Shown one piece after another: positions 12,509-24,539 of a stretch of 64,000 nucleotides of DNA. The number at the start of each line of letters is the position of its first letter. The first letter of the stretch is position 1. Under the pieces are notes generated by a model that saw only the letters and a program-made list of their open reading frames with translations, made no database searches and had not been told where the DNA came from. Position numbers and translations under genes: made by a program. This DNA is from Theobroma cacao (taxonomy: Eukaryota; Streptophyta; Magnoliopsida; Malvales; Malvaceae): positions 15,596,591 to 15,660,590 of the forward strand of contig NC_030853.1 of the NCBI RefSeq assembly GCF_000208745.1, read 5' to 3'.

Positions 12509-15500
12509 TGATATCAGAGCTTTAAATGAATCTTGAGGGATTGTAGGGAAGGTTTCTTGAATGTTGTTTTCTTGTTTTTCTTTGGTTTCAAACTTTCTAG
12601 TTTTAGCTATTGTTCTAATGGCTTCTTTAAGCTTGAGTGCTATTGCTCTTCTTGTTTTCTCAGGGCAAAATTATCAGATATGGGCGATTAAGATGGAGGC
12701 TTATCTAAGAGCCTATGACCTATGCGAGATCATTGATGTTAGAGGTAATCCCCTTGTTTGAAGAGTAATTAATCCAACTATTGCTCAATTGAAACAACTT
12801 TTCAGTTCTTCATTCTATAATTTTAGATTCTATATTTACTAGAATCATGAATTGCAAATCACCTAAGGAAACTTGGGATAAGATAAAAGAAGAATTTTAT
12901 GGGAATGATAGGACTAGATAACTTCAAGTTTTGAAACTTTGGAAAGAGTTTGAGATTTTCTAAATAAGTGATTATGAAACTCTTCAAGATTGCTCAAACA
13001 AGGTTCACAAGATTGTGAATTGTTTAAGGTTGCTTATTGAAAATTTATTTAAGAAGAGGATAGTGAACAAGTTTTTAGTAAGTCCTCAAGAGAAATATGA
13101 ATCCAAAGTCTTATCTCTAGAAGACTTTAAAGACTTCGGTTCAATTTTAATGAATGAGCTTGTGAATGCTTTATAGGTCAAGAATAGATAAGGGCATTGA
13201 GGTAAGATGGTTATGTTGAGGGTGCTTTGGTGGTTAGGAATGTAGATAAACATTCTAGTAGTGGGAACAATAAGAAGTTTGGGAATGAAAGAAAAGATAA
13301 AGGAAAGAAAAACAGTGAGAAGAAGTAGGGTAATCAAAAAGGAACTTTTCCACCTTGCTCATGCTACAAGAAGACCAATCATACTAAAAAGTTTTGTTGG
13401 TATAGGGCACATGTAAAATCTAGAGCTTGTAACCACCAAGGTCGTGTAGAGAAAGTTTGTAAGAATCGAAGTGGTAAGGTGGAGGAAAAGGCTGTTGTTG
13501 CTGAGCAAAAGGACCAAGCTGAAGAAGAGGTTCTATTTATGGAAAAGAAGGTAGAAAATGATGAAAAAAAGGACACTTGGTTACTAGATAGTAGATGCTT
13601 GAACCACTTGACTGACGACAAAGAAAACTTTCTTGTATTTGATGGTAGGTCCAGGACTTTTAATGAAGATTGGTAATGGTGACTTCTTACTGATTTATGG
13701 GGTTTGCACAGTGGGAGTTTAAACATTTGATGGTTTGAAATCAATCTTAAAAGTATACTATGCACTAGAGGTAAATTAGAATTTTTTGAGTATGGGAGAG
13801 TTTTTGGATGATAACTATGAGTTAACATTTAAAAACAAGGCCTGTAAGATACAATATCCTATTGGAAAAGAGTTATTCACAGTAAAAATGAAAAACAAGT
13901 GTTTCCCTTTTAACTGGTTAAAGGTTAATTATGTTGCTTATAAGTGTATCTCCACTGACAATGAACTTCGACAAAAGAGATATAGTCATGTAAACCATTC
14001 TTATCTAAAACAGATGGCTTTACATAATTTGGTTGATGGTCTTCCTGAAATTTCAAAGTCTGATCATGTATGCAACACCTTTCAGTTTGGGAAACAAAGC
14101 AGAACAATAATTCCTAAAACAAGAAGGTGGAAGCATCATAGAAATTAGACCTAGTTCATACAGACATTGGTGGCCCCATGAAAACCTTGTCTTTAAATAG
14201 AAGTAAGTTTCACTTACTATTTGTTAATGATTTAACACGTTTTAGTTGGATTTATTTTCTTAAACATAAATCTGAAGCATTCAATTCTTTTGTCAAGTAT
14301 AAAGCTCTTGTTGAAAATCAAGCCAGCTTAACTATTAAGCTTTTAAAGAGTAACAATGGAATTGAATACAATGTTAAGGAGTTTGAGAAGTGTTTGAGTC
14401 AATTCGGTATTGTTCATCAAGATACTGTGACTTATAGTCCCCATCAGAATGGGGTTTCAGAAAGAAAAAATAGAATAGTAACAGAAATGGCCTGTTGCTT
14501 GTTTGAAATGAGCTTACCAAATTTCCTGTGGGTAGAAGCTACTGATATTACCAATTATCTTCTAAATCTAACTCAAACTAAAGCTCTTACAAACAAGACC
14601 TCATATGAAGCATGATTTGGTATTAAACCTTCAGTATCTCATTTAAGAGTTTTTGGTTTTATCTGCTATACAAAGATACTTAATGCCAAGAGAAACAAAC
14701 TTGATGAAAAGTCACTGGTTGCAATTCTTCTTGGCTACAGTGAAGTCTCTAAGGGATATAGTGTTAGTATAAGCCCTACAAGCCAATTTGTGGTTGTATA
14801 GGAATTGTAATTTTGAGATATTCATGTATGACATTTTGTTATTCATAATAACATTGAGGTGGTTCTTTATCCATAAGTTTGTAATTTAATTACTTTTTGG
14901 TACTTATGTAGATAAAGCCCATGGAACTATATATGCCTTGCAAAAGAATTATATTGGGATACAATTATGAGATCCTTATGCATTAAAGCATTATTCATAA
15001 AAGTTCCTGATCATTGTATTATTGAGACAAGGCATCAATAATGCTCAAAGATTGACACATGTTATGTTCCTTACTTGTGAAGTAAACAATCGTTCTCATA
15101 GGTTAAAGTATAGAGATACTTGGAACTAGCATGTGGGTGCTTGCCATGGGAGAGAGAGTTCACTGAACATGACCCGCCATGAGAAGTGCATTTGGTATTT
15201 CACTCAAGTGTCTATGCAATATGTGAGACCTTGACCTTTATAGACTCGTAAAAGGAAGTATACGCGATATCCCTAATCAGGGGTAATTTCGTCATTTCCT
15301 TACCAAACCCATAAAAGTAAGTTTTAAACAATATTAAGGCCTAAGTAAGCCTAAGGCATAAATGAATGATGCAAATATGGGTAAAATGACAAGGAAACAA
15401 AAATTTTGATGATTTTCACAACAGGGGCAAAATGGTCATTATTCACCTCGGGTGAGAAATTTAAGTTTTCATGAACCCGAGCATGTCTAGACCATTATGA

Positions 15501-16441
15501 ACCTTGTTCAGTGTCAAAAGAACAAAAATAATGCATAAAAGATTGGAGGAGAATAAGTTAATTTGTGGAGGGGTAATTTGGTAATTTCAAGGGAATGGAT
15601 AAGCTTGGGCTATAAATATCTTCTCCTTCCAGCAGCTTCTTGAATTTTCAGCAGCTTGTCTTCTTCTTCTTCTTCCATGTCACGTTGCTTCCAACCTCCA
15701 TGGAAGCTTGATATGGAGCTTGCATAATTTTCTCTCTCTAGCTTTAATTTTCATACCTTTGTGCCCTTTTGACTATAACCCTTGTATTCTTTCACTCTCT
15801 CACTTAAAGACCCTTGATAAATCTTATTTTCATACTTTCTCTCACTAGTTGGGCATTTTAGAGAGAGAAAAAGAGAATTACACCATTTGTTTGGAAGCTA
15901 TTGGAAGAGAATTCAACAACAAAGAAACCCTAGGGTGAGTGATGAACTAAGCTTGATTTTTAGTTGTGAATAATGGCTAGTAATTAGGATTATGAGCTGT
16001 TTTATTGTTAAGTATGTTCATTCATTTTATAGTGATTAAGATAGTGAACATAGATAGCCATTTAAAGTGACAATTGAAAGCTAGTTGAGAGATAGCTTTT
16101 AGGGTTTATAGTATGTGAATTAACATAATGGTGATCTTAATATTATGGTAGGTTTCAAGGAAGCCCCATCATCCCATTTGGACGATTAGGGGAATTGAAG
16201 TCATCTAAAGGCTCAACAATATACCGATAAGTGGACTGCCTATCAAAATTATTTTAAGAATATGACCATTTTGTACAAAGCATTTGAATGATTCTATACA
16301 ACTTTTGTTAAAACAATGCCTTGAGAACAAGCCTTTGATAAATCAATTTTATGTTATGACATGTGGTTATCCTGAATCTCTATGCTGCAGCATTATGTTG
16401 ATATACATATATGTTTGAATATAGTGTTGTGTAATTATATT

Positions 16442-16570
16442 GACTCAGCTATGTGTGAGTAAGGAGTGTGCATAAGCTGAGGATGACCCGGTTATGTGCG
16501 AGTAGGGAGTGCGCATAACCCGGTGATGACCCAGCCATGTGTGAGTAAGGAGTGCGCATGAGCTAGTGAT
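16442..16570 (+). repeat. Three tandem 43-bp hairpin units in the Ty3 LTR
   Basis: Units are 16442-16484, 16485-16527 and 16528-16570, each exactly 43 bp. Each has a central AGTARGGAGTG-like loop between complementary arms; in the middle unit the arms are CCGGTTATGTGCG and CGCATAACCCGG. The counterpart in the inverted LTR is at about 46871-46999. Confidence 0.85.
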
Positions 16571-16798
16571 GATGATGATGTGATGGTGCATGATGATGAT
16601 GGGTATACGTATACATATATACATATGTAAATATGTGTGTTATAGGAAATTAATGAGTAATGGTATATGATTGTAATGCATGTGAAACTTGACATGTTAA
16701 ACTTTGAAAAATTGTTATGCGTTTCATGTTGGTTTGGACATTTCAGCAGGGTGGTTTTTCTTTGGGAAGAAAGGTACATTTTTCATTGGTGCTCTGTT

Positions 16799-17172
16799 TC
16801 TCGCTGCAGTGAGAATCATTTTCACTGCAGTGAGAAACTCTCGAGTTTGAAGGGGTAGACTGGTTGAAAACTCGCTACAACGAGAATGAATTTTTGTTGC
16901 AGCGAGAATGACACTGTAGCTTATCACTGCAGCGAAATTCATTCTCGCTGCAGTGAGAAACTTTCTGTTTCTGGGTGAAAATTTCGCTGCAGCGAGATTG
17001 AATTTCGTTGCAACGAAAAATTTTCTGTTTTGTCTTCTATCTTGTCCAATTGCTACCCTATTTTTCACTTCTTTGCTACCATATCTGAGCATGGGCTTCC
17101 AACATTAAGGACTAAATGAGTTAAGTTTAAAATGAGGAGGTTAGCGAGAATGCATTTCTGCTGCAGTGAAGA
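16799..17172 (+). repeat. Array of degenerate 16-bp palindromes in the Ty3 LTR
   Basis: About nine copies of a unit with consensus TCTCGCTGCAGCGAGA, itself a perfect palindrome. Copies lie at about 16799, 16820, 16871, 16893, 16921, 16941, 16981, 17001 and 17156, spaced irregularly by 20-150 bp. Some variants stay palindromic with matching changes in both arms (TCACTGCAGTGA; TTCGTTGCAACGAA). The same series appears in the copy at 46210-46620. Confidence 0.85.
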
Positions 17173-20100
17173 TTCGTTATCGTATTTGACTGGCTTGCGT
17201 ATCATTGAAGCTTTCATTCTTCAACTGGTTCGTTATGTATGGATTCATGATTTTCAAATGATTAATCATTTAAGGGCTTGTTGAGGGGTTTTTAATATGA
17301 ATGGAACTAAATTGCATTGTTTTGAAACAAGTGCATCATGATTTTAAATTCTCCCTTATTATTGCTTGTTCCCTTCCTTGTTCACTTATTGGGTTTATAC
17401 TCACCGTTTTCAACTTCATGTTTTCAAATCACGAGGCGGTTGGTAACTAGGATGAGGTGTCCTTGTAGACTTGTATCCATCTTTTGGTAGGTGTCTCGGC
17501 ATTCAGCAGCTGTACATTCGTCCAAGTCCCTCCGCTGGAAGTTGACTATTCTTTTGTTGTGTATAGACAAACCTAATGTAAATTATTAAGATACATGTTA
17601 GAGATAATATATATACACTTGTTTGGTATGCCAATATGAGGTGGCAATGTTTAATATTATTTTGATTCTAAGTTATGAAATACGACTTAGCAGTTTATGA
17701 TGGAATAATGAACATGTCAGATTAATAAGCTTGCTTGGGCTTAATGGACTACGTCTATTGGGCCCTTGCGCCGGTCATGGCCCGAAATTTAGGTCGTGAC
17801 ACAATACTTCTCATGTGTCAGTTGTGTAAATACTCCCTAAACTTGAGACACCAAGTTGTCTTATGTGTGGAGTGCTATGCTTTGATTTCATCCCTATAGG
17901 TGCCTAATCAAGGATGCTAAAACAGGATACTTTTAGGTATAGCATGAAGCATGTGAAGGCAGATGAGTGGTTAAGATAGGAATCATCACCCCAAGTGATT
18001 CAAGGGGAAATATCTCATTAGTTCTTGGTTGATATTAGCTTAATCAAATCCTTGGCCAAGGTGATTAGGAGATTATGAAATGAGTTTCATAAGTCTCCAT
18101 AAAGCTAATGATCTAACTGCAAGAACAAATATGGAGATCAATAAGAGTAGGGACTGCACCAAGCTTTTATCATCTTCGGGATATATGATGAGGGAATGAA
18201 TTACACTAAAAAACTATACACTAAAAGGTTGTCAAAGAATCCTTTGACTCTTCTAACAATTAGGTGGCCATGATGCATTGCTAGATACCAATCATGGTCT
18301 ATGGAATTGAATTAGTTAATTTAAAATTGAATATGATTTATTTAAATTAATTAATTAATAGTATTATAATTCAATTCTATTACCAACATGTTAGGAACCT
18401 AATGGGTCACACACAAAGGTTGCAATTTGGATTAAATTGAGAGTGTGATGATTTAAGTTAGATTTAAATCAAATTCTAGGTTTTAACTATTAAGGACCTA
18501 ATTAAAAGAGTTTAATTAAGTATTGGTTAAATATTATAATTGTTATAATATTAAGGATTTATTTTGTAAATTTTAATAAGTTAAACCTAGATATAAATAT
18601 CACATTATAACCACTTTTTTTTTGTGAAGAAGGATTTTTCTCTTGAGTGTTGCCACTCTTGAGACGTTTATTTTCTTTTGAAAACTTCTCTTTTGATTCT
18701 TTGCTGGAAATCAAAGAAGAAAAGAGGACAAATCATTGTCCACTTGCTAGCACAAGCCCGTGGCATAAAGCTCTCTCCTTGAGAAGGATCCGTTGCAATC
18801 GTGCGTGCATCATTGGAGGCCAAGCGATTGAGTGGTTGGGATTCTTTCACACCAAAAGTGTTAGTGTTTTGTCACTAAAAGGAATCCATTTGATTACGAT
18901 GTCACTTGAAAATGTACATTCTTTTTTTGATTTTATGTGGTACATAACTTTGCATTAAACAACCAAGGTGATCCAAAGGTAGGAGGCATGGTTTTATTTT
19001 TATTTCAACATTTTTTTATTCTGCTGCATTGATGCTCTAATCATGTCGTTCCTAGCATATAGAATGATTCATATGAAGACTAGAAAATTTTTTATAAGTA
19101 GGGATGTAAGGTTTGATGAAAAATGAAATGGAATTGGGAAACCAATGAAATCGAAAACAACATTGATAAATGTATTATTATTGATACTTTGGCAGATTAT
19201 GAGCCAGAATATAAATTTGATGAGAATGTTAATGAAGCTCTTGTCAAAGAAACTAGATCTTTACAAGATATTTATGAAAGATGTCACATTGCAATCACTG
19301 AACCAAATGTTACAGTGAAACAACATCTGATAAACATTGAAAGTAGGCAATGGAAGTAGAAATCATGATGATCAACAAGCACAACACTTGGATCTTAGTT
19401 AACAAGCCAGAAAATTAAAAAGTTATAAGAGTTAAGTGGGTTTACAGGACAAAACTTACCTTCGATAGTTCAATTAATAAGTTTAAGGCAAGGTTGGTTG
19501 TGAAAGGGTTCTCTCAACTATATGGAGTGAACTTCTTTGAGACTTTTGCACCAGTAGCCAAACATGGTATAATTAGGCTATTGATGGCACTTACAATTAG
19601 AGAAAAAAGGTTGATTTGGCACTTACATATAAAATGAGCTTTTTTAAATGGTATTATTAATGAAGACATTATTTATATAGAGCAACTAGAAGTCTTTATT
19701 GACCTAGGCAAATAAGAAAAAGTTTGCAAGCTGGTGAAAGAATTATATGGACTTAAACAAGCTCCAAGAGCCTGATATGAGAAGATGAATAACTTTTTAA
19801 AAAGCGAAGAATTCATATGTAATGAAAGTGAACCTACCCTTTATGTTAAAAGCTTTGAAAGTAAAGTGCAACTCATTATTTCACTTTATGTTGATGATTT
19901 GTTAATCACAAGACCGGATGGTGTTGTTTTGATTGAGCTCAAGAATAAATTGAAAGCTAAATTTGATATGAATGATCTAGGGAAAATGTCTTATTTCCTT
20001 GGTTTGCAAATTCAACAAAGAATAAACTGTATTCTGTTGCATCAAAAGAAATATGCCTTTGAATTATTGAAAAAATTCAAAATAGAGAGCTGCAAACCAA

Positions 20101-20840
20101 TTACAGCTCCTTTATTCGCTGGTAATAGCTTCAGCAAGGATGATGAAGGTGCAAAAGCAGAAGTTACTTAGTATGGAAAGATTATTAGTTGTTTTTTGTA
20201 TCTTTCATTATTAAGGCTTGATATTATGTATGCTACTAGCCTACTTTCTCGATTTATGTAGGCTACTTCTGAGATTCATTTAACTATAGCGAAAAAAGTT
20301 CTCAGATATATAAAAATGACTCTTAGTTATGGCCTAAAGTTCTACAAGACTGAAAGTGAAGAGGTTGAAGGTTTTCTTAATAGTGATTGGCAAGGAGCTT
20401 TGAAGATTCCAAAAGCACTGGTGGCTTTTATTTTTATTTTAGAAGTGTTGTGTTTAATTGGAATTCAAAAAACAAGAAATTGTTGCTCAGCCTTCAACAA
20501 AAGTGGAGTATGTGGCAATTACTTCAGCAACAAACCAAGCTCTTTGGCTCAAAAAAGTTCTCACTGATATGAAGTTTCAAGAATCATATGCAAGTGTTCT
20601 CTAGGTCGATAATCAATTAGCCATTGTTATGGCTAAATATCCTGTTCAGCATGGTAGAACCAAACACATATGAGTCAAATACCATGTTATCAAGGAAGCT
20701 ATAAAAACAATGAGGTTTAAGTAAAGCACTACGACAACAATGACTAGTTGGTAGACATCTTTACTTAAGGACTCGACAAAGATAAGTTTGAGCAACTAAG
20801 GTTGAAGCTAAGAGTTTGCAAACTTAACTTTCAAAAGGTG

Positions 20841-21249
20841 TGTTGAAGAAGGAAGATTGATTCGCATCTTGGCGCGAAGCTTTTAAAATTATTTAGTAAA
20901 GTGACAATCATGTGGTTGTCACATGCTTTCTTTTATTTAGATGATCAATGTGCTATGCACATGTCTATTTTTATTCTTTTCATTTCTTTCTTTTATTCTA
21001 CTAGTTATTTGCCTTGTTTCTTGTAATGGCCACACAACCTATTTCCTTTCGTTTTTGTAATGTATTAGACAACTATGGGGGGTCCATCGGTTGGTTTCTT
21101 TTGTATTTTTGCTAGTATTTAAACCAGCTATATAACCGTTATGAGTATTATTCCCTTTCTTCTTCATTGAGTTTTTTCTTCAATTTTTTCTCCGGTTCAT
21201 CATTTTCGATTCTTCAAAAAATTATTTCATTAACTTTAAAAATCTAATA
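20841..21249 (+). repeat. 3' LTR of the 12099-21249 copia element
   Basis: 409 bp, TGTTGAAGAAGGAAGATTGA to AAAATCTAATA, followed by GGATG. It aligns with 12099-12508 with about 11% differences and small indels. Confidence 0.88.
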
Positions 21250-21855
21250 GGATGACACTTTTTTGCTAAATGGAACAAACTAAAAAAATACTTTAAGATT
21301 TTGGAAATTTGTCTATCCATTACTGTTCCCTTTGTGTTCTCTAGCAACAAACTTTCCATTTCAAAAAGAAACCCAAGAAAAAAAAAGAAAGGCATGAGAC
21401 AAACTTTAACTACACTAATCAAATTTTAACAAACAATAATGAGAATACAAAGAAATAAATACTTGTGGAAATCAAATATTAACACCAAATTGCTTTACAT
21501 AGGCAAGATTTCTTACCAATATTCTAATGTACTCAAAGTCTTCCTCATCTTGTGTTTGTGCCAAATGAAAAAGTGTTGCTTAAACAATGGAAGGCAAAGT
21601 ACTTAAAGAAATCTTCGTTAAATCTCTATAATATTTAAGTGATGATAAACGTGGCACATTAACTTCTAGCTTCAAACCTATCCCAATTAACCAATGAAAC
21701 ACAAGGTGTTTAAGCCGCATGCTTTCACACCATAAAGTTTTAAAAGTAAGTAATGTATAGCAACTATCAATAGTGAAGCTCTCAAGAACAAGACAATTAG
21801 ACAAAAACTCTTTTAAAGTTACATCTGATGGAGTTAGGCTTTACTTGCAATACTC

Positions 21856-22192
21856 CGTTGTGCAATTTAGTAAGAGACATTATGAAACTGTAACAACAAC
21901 CTCTCTTATTGTAAAAAGAATAGGAAAAAACAGAGGTCAAGTATTGATAAGAACAAAGTTGATATTTTATGCACAGTTAAAGCTTAATTACAAGCTTTAT
22001 ATACATTGCATGCAAACATAACACTTGTAAGCAACAATAAACAAGAGTAGGATGGAAATTAGCTTAAAGCATGCAAGCCTACAAGTACTAGTATGTGAAG
22101 ACAACTAAGTACATATTAAATAACTAATACAATAAAGCAAAAGAGAATTTATGGATAAGCACATGTGATGAAAGCATGCATTGAACTTAACA
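21856..22192 (-). repeat. 3' LTR of the 21856-24539 copia element
   Basis: 337 bp. On the plus strand it reads CGTTGTGCAATTTAGT to TTGAACTTAACA; the first base should be T, so the TG..CA end has mutated. Partner of 24201-24539. Confidence 0.85.
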
Positions 22193-24188
22193 CTCATCCT
22201 TAATGCTAGCATTGTTCACACTTAATTTGTTCCTCAACAATTCATATCTCAACTTAGTTAAAATCTTCATCATAATATCAGTTATTTGCTATTCTTAATA
22301 ATAATACTGAACATTAATCTCCCTACTTATCTTGGCATTCATGATAGCATGGAATTTGACTTGGATATATTTGGTTTTGTCATGGAATACTAGATTGTAA
22401 ATGATTGTTATAGTAGACTTATTGTCAACTATGAGAACTGTGTAATTTTTTTGAAGAAATTATAAATCTAAAAACATTTTCTTTAACCAAATTGGTTGGT
22501 TAAATGTTGTTACTACTGCAAAATATTTTGCTTCAGCAGAGGATTGGGCTACAAGAGTTTGCTTGTAAAAACTTGATAAGAAGGCACCATTGCCAAAAGT
22601 GAATACTTAGCTTAAGATGCTTTTGGAGTCATATACATTAACAACCTAGATTATTGTCAAATTCTCTTTACATTTCCATTTTGAATTTATCTAAGGCAGT
22701 ATCATCTCTTCCAATAACCAGAAGATCATTAAATGTGTTTGGCTTGTCAACAATAAAAGTTGCTTACATGCAAACGTCATTCTAATCAATTTGAAAACAT
22801 TTTCTTTTCATTGGAACATTTATAAAGAACTCACCAGAACAGTTATAAACTGTGGAAGATTTGCTTTTAAACATTAAAGCATATCCATCATCTACCATTT
22901 GCCCCACATTTAATAGATTTTGAGATATTTTAAGTACAAGAAATACCTCAAGAATGTACCTTACATCAAATGAAGTTTGAATAGAAATCGGGCCTTTCCT
23001 TGTTGCAAGTAGAAGGTCCCTATTTCCTATCTAAACATAAGATCGATGTTGTGAATTCAATTTAGCAAACAACTCTGACTTAGAAGTGGTATGGTTCGAT
23101 GCACCACTGTTCGATAACCACTGACTCGAATAAACAATAGTAGCTTTGGTTAGTGTCATGAATAATATTTCTTTTACCACTTTAGTTTTTTCAGTCTCAA
23201 TTGCTGGTTTATCTGGTGCAGTTTTGCTTGTTCTTACTAACTTTCTTAACATGTCCCAATTCATTGCATGTCCTCCACTTTACATCAACTCTAAGCCAAT
23301 AGTTTTCTTTTGAACAATTTTTTTTCTTACAAAAGGTACAAACCTTAAACTTACCCTTTTTGTAAGGAGTCTGACTTGCATGAGATGGTTTTATATCCTT
23401 GTCCCTTGCATTATTCTTGCTATTACTGTCAAAGTTGACTTTGCCTTTACGTTTTGGATGCCAAGGCAATTTCGACACTTGTTCTTAGTCATGCTGTCCT
23501 CTTTTGCTCAATCGCTTAAAGTGCATTTACTATTTTAGTAATAGTAAGTTAAGGAGATCTTTTGATTACTTTAGGGAGGCTATAGTAGCTTCGAATTTTT
23601 TAAGTATGATTAGTATCTTTTCTACAACACGAGCCTTAAGTAACTTCTCACCTAACATTCTGATTTGATTAACAAGCCGCATGACTTAATCAACATACTC
23701 CTTTATAGATTTAATAGCCTTCATTCTCATCACGTCAAACTCTAACCTAAGATTGAGAGCCTTCATGTGCTTGGTTCTAATAATACTAAAAAATTCTTCT
23801 CGAAGTGCATCTTAAGCTTGTTTGGCCATTTAATAGCCCATGATCCTATTGAATATCGTCTCAAACATGGCTGAATGATGGAATGACAAAGACCTACAGG
23901 ATTTAGCAATGTGTTCTTAATATTGTTTGACTTAGGCTACAAATGCATTGTTTGTTAATAGTAGTACCTTAGTTTCATTTTTAACCACATTCCAAAAGTT
24001 ATAGCCTCTCAAATAGGCCTTCATCTTGATAGCCCATACTGCTTAGCTAATGCCATCAAATAGTGGTGGTGGTTGATGTGTGATGGTAAGAGTTGGAGTT
24101 ATCATATTTTTTTGTGAATTTTAGTGAGTTTTTCTAAGGTCTTTGAGAATAAGTAAGTTCTATAGTGTTCTACAAGAATGGAGCATAA
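22193..24188 (-). pseudogene. Copia gag/protease and RNase H remnants with a deleted middle
   Basis: Read on the minus strand, gag lies at about 23500-24110, the zinc-knuckle region near 23260-23370 (CKKKNCSKENYWLRVDVKWR) and the protease region near 23100 (SNSGASNHTTSKSELFAKL). Pre-integrase sequence (NLLNVGQMVDDGYALMF) is at about 22830-22930. The next recognisable piece, from about 22560 down to 22230, is already RNase H (TKYIQVKFHAIMNAKISRE), so the integrase core and reverse transcriptase are missing. The remaining frames carry many stops. Its protein fragments are close in style to those of the 4246-8920 element. Confidence 0.8.
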
Positions 24189-24200
24189 GCTTTGATACTA

Positions 24201-24539
24201 TGTTATGCAATTGAGTAAGAGACATTATGAGACTACAACAATAGCCTTCATTATTGTAATAAGAATTAGAGAAAACAAAGGTCTAGTATTGATAAGAACA
24301 AAGCAGATATTTCATACATAGTTAAAGCTTAATTACAGGCTTTATATGCATTGCATGCAAACATAACACTTGTAACTAACAGTAAACAAGTGTTAAGATG
24401 GAAATTACTTTGAGGTATGCAAGCCTATAGGTACTAGCATGTGAAGACAGCTAAAGTGCATATTAAATAACCAATACAACAAAGAAAAAAAGAATTTATG
24501 GAGAAGCGCATGTGATGAAAGCATGCATTGAACTTAACA
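24201..24539 (-). repeat. 5' LTR of the 21856-24539 copia element
   Basis: 339 bp, plus-strand TGTTATGCAATTGAG to TTGAACTTAACA, followed by TACTC. The primer-binding site abuts its low-coordinate end. Confidence 0.87.

Larger units (their letters stand above)
15222..17802 (+). mobile_element. Ty3-type solo LTR nested in the 14762-19057 LTR
   Basis: 2581 bp from TGTGAGACCTTGACCTTT to TTTAGGTCGTGACA, with CAATA at 15217-15221 and again at 17803-17807. The same family occurs inverted at 45595-48224, similar over its full length. A TATA box (TATAAATA) at 15611-15618 sets the plus orientation. There is no gag-pol. Long LTRs of about 2.5 kb that open and close with TGT..GTGACA-like ends are typical of plant Ty3 families, but without internal sequence the lineage is not proven. 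It contains a 43-bp tandem hairpin module and a palindrome array. Confidence 0.85.
14762..19057 (+). mobile_element. Solo LTR (copia-like) nested in the 12099-21249 element
   Basis: The block starts TGTTAGTATAAGCCCTACAA and ends CATGTCGTTCCTAGCA (TG..CA), flanked by TATAG at 14757-14761 and 19058-19062. With the inner insertion removed it is about 1.71 kb and has no coding sequence, primer site or second copy of its own end. This is what a single LTR left by LTR-LTR recombination looks like. A TATA box (TATAAATA) lies at 18592-18599. The start resembles LTRs of plant copia elements as I remember them; that assignment is inference. Confidence 0.8.
12660..20760 (+). pseudogene. Copia gag-pol remnant split by a nested insertion
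   Basis: Gag (QNYQIWAIKMEAYLRAYDL) is at 12665-13200. A CCHC-like knuckle is near 13360-13460. The protease region at about 13578 reads DTWLLDSRCLNHL, with DSR in place of DSG. The pre-integrase region is 13960-14110 and the integrase core 14150-14760 (THTD-like VHTDIGGPMKTL; SPHQNGVSERKNR). The nested block 14762-19057 cuts the end of the integrase. Coding resumes at 19063 (MIHMKTRKFFISRDVRFDE), then reverse transcriptase 19380-20180 (ELYGLKQAPRA; LYVDDLLITRPD) and RNase H 20330-20720. Several stops and shifts are present. The two halves meet in register if one copy of the TATAG duplication is counted. Confidence 0.9.
12099..21249 (+). mobile_element. Ty1/copia retrotransposon carrying a nested solo LTR
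   Basis: LTRs at 12099-12508 and 20841-21249 flank gag-pol remnants in the plus orientation. The target duplication reads AGATG at 12094-12098 and GGATG at 21250-21254, one mismatch. A primer site TGATATCAGAGC follows the 5' LTR at 12509, and a purine-rich tract (CAAAAGGTG) precedes the 3' LTR. The LTRs end in ATA rather than CA, probably by C-to-T change. By eye the LTRs differ at roughly 11% of positions, about twice the copia at 4246-8920, so this insertion is older. Without the nested 14762-19057 block it would be about 4.85 kb, normal for copia. It lies inside the F-box gene. Confidence 0.88.
21856..24539 (-). mobile_element. Internally deleted Ty1/copia element
   Basis: On the minus strand, 2684 bp, with LTRs at 24201-24539 (5') and 21856-22192 (3') and the target duplication TACTC at 21851-21855 and 24540-24544. 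The primer site, read on the minus strand, is TAGTATCAAAGC at 24189-24200. A purine tract (ATTAAGGATGAG) adjoins the 3' LTR. LTRs differ at roughly 12-13% of positions by eye. The internal part is only about 2 kb, so most of pol is missing. It interrupts the LRR part of the F-box pseudogene. Confidence 0.88.

Noticed and set aside
16492..17092. Short ORFs on both strands within the Ty3 LTR
   Set aside because: They arise from the 43-bp and palindromic repeats; the related copy does not preserve them as coding sequence.
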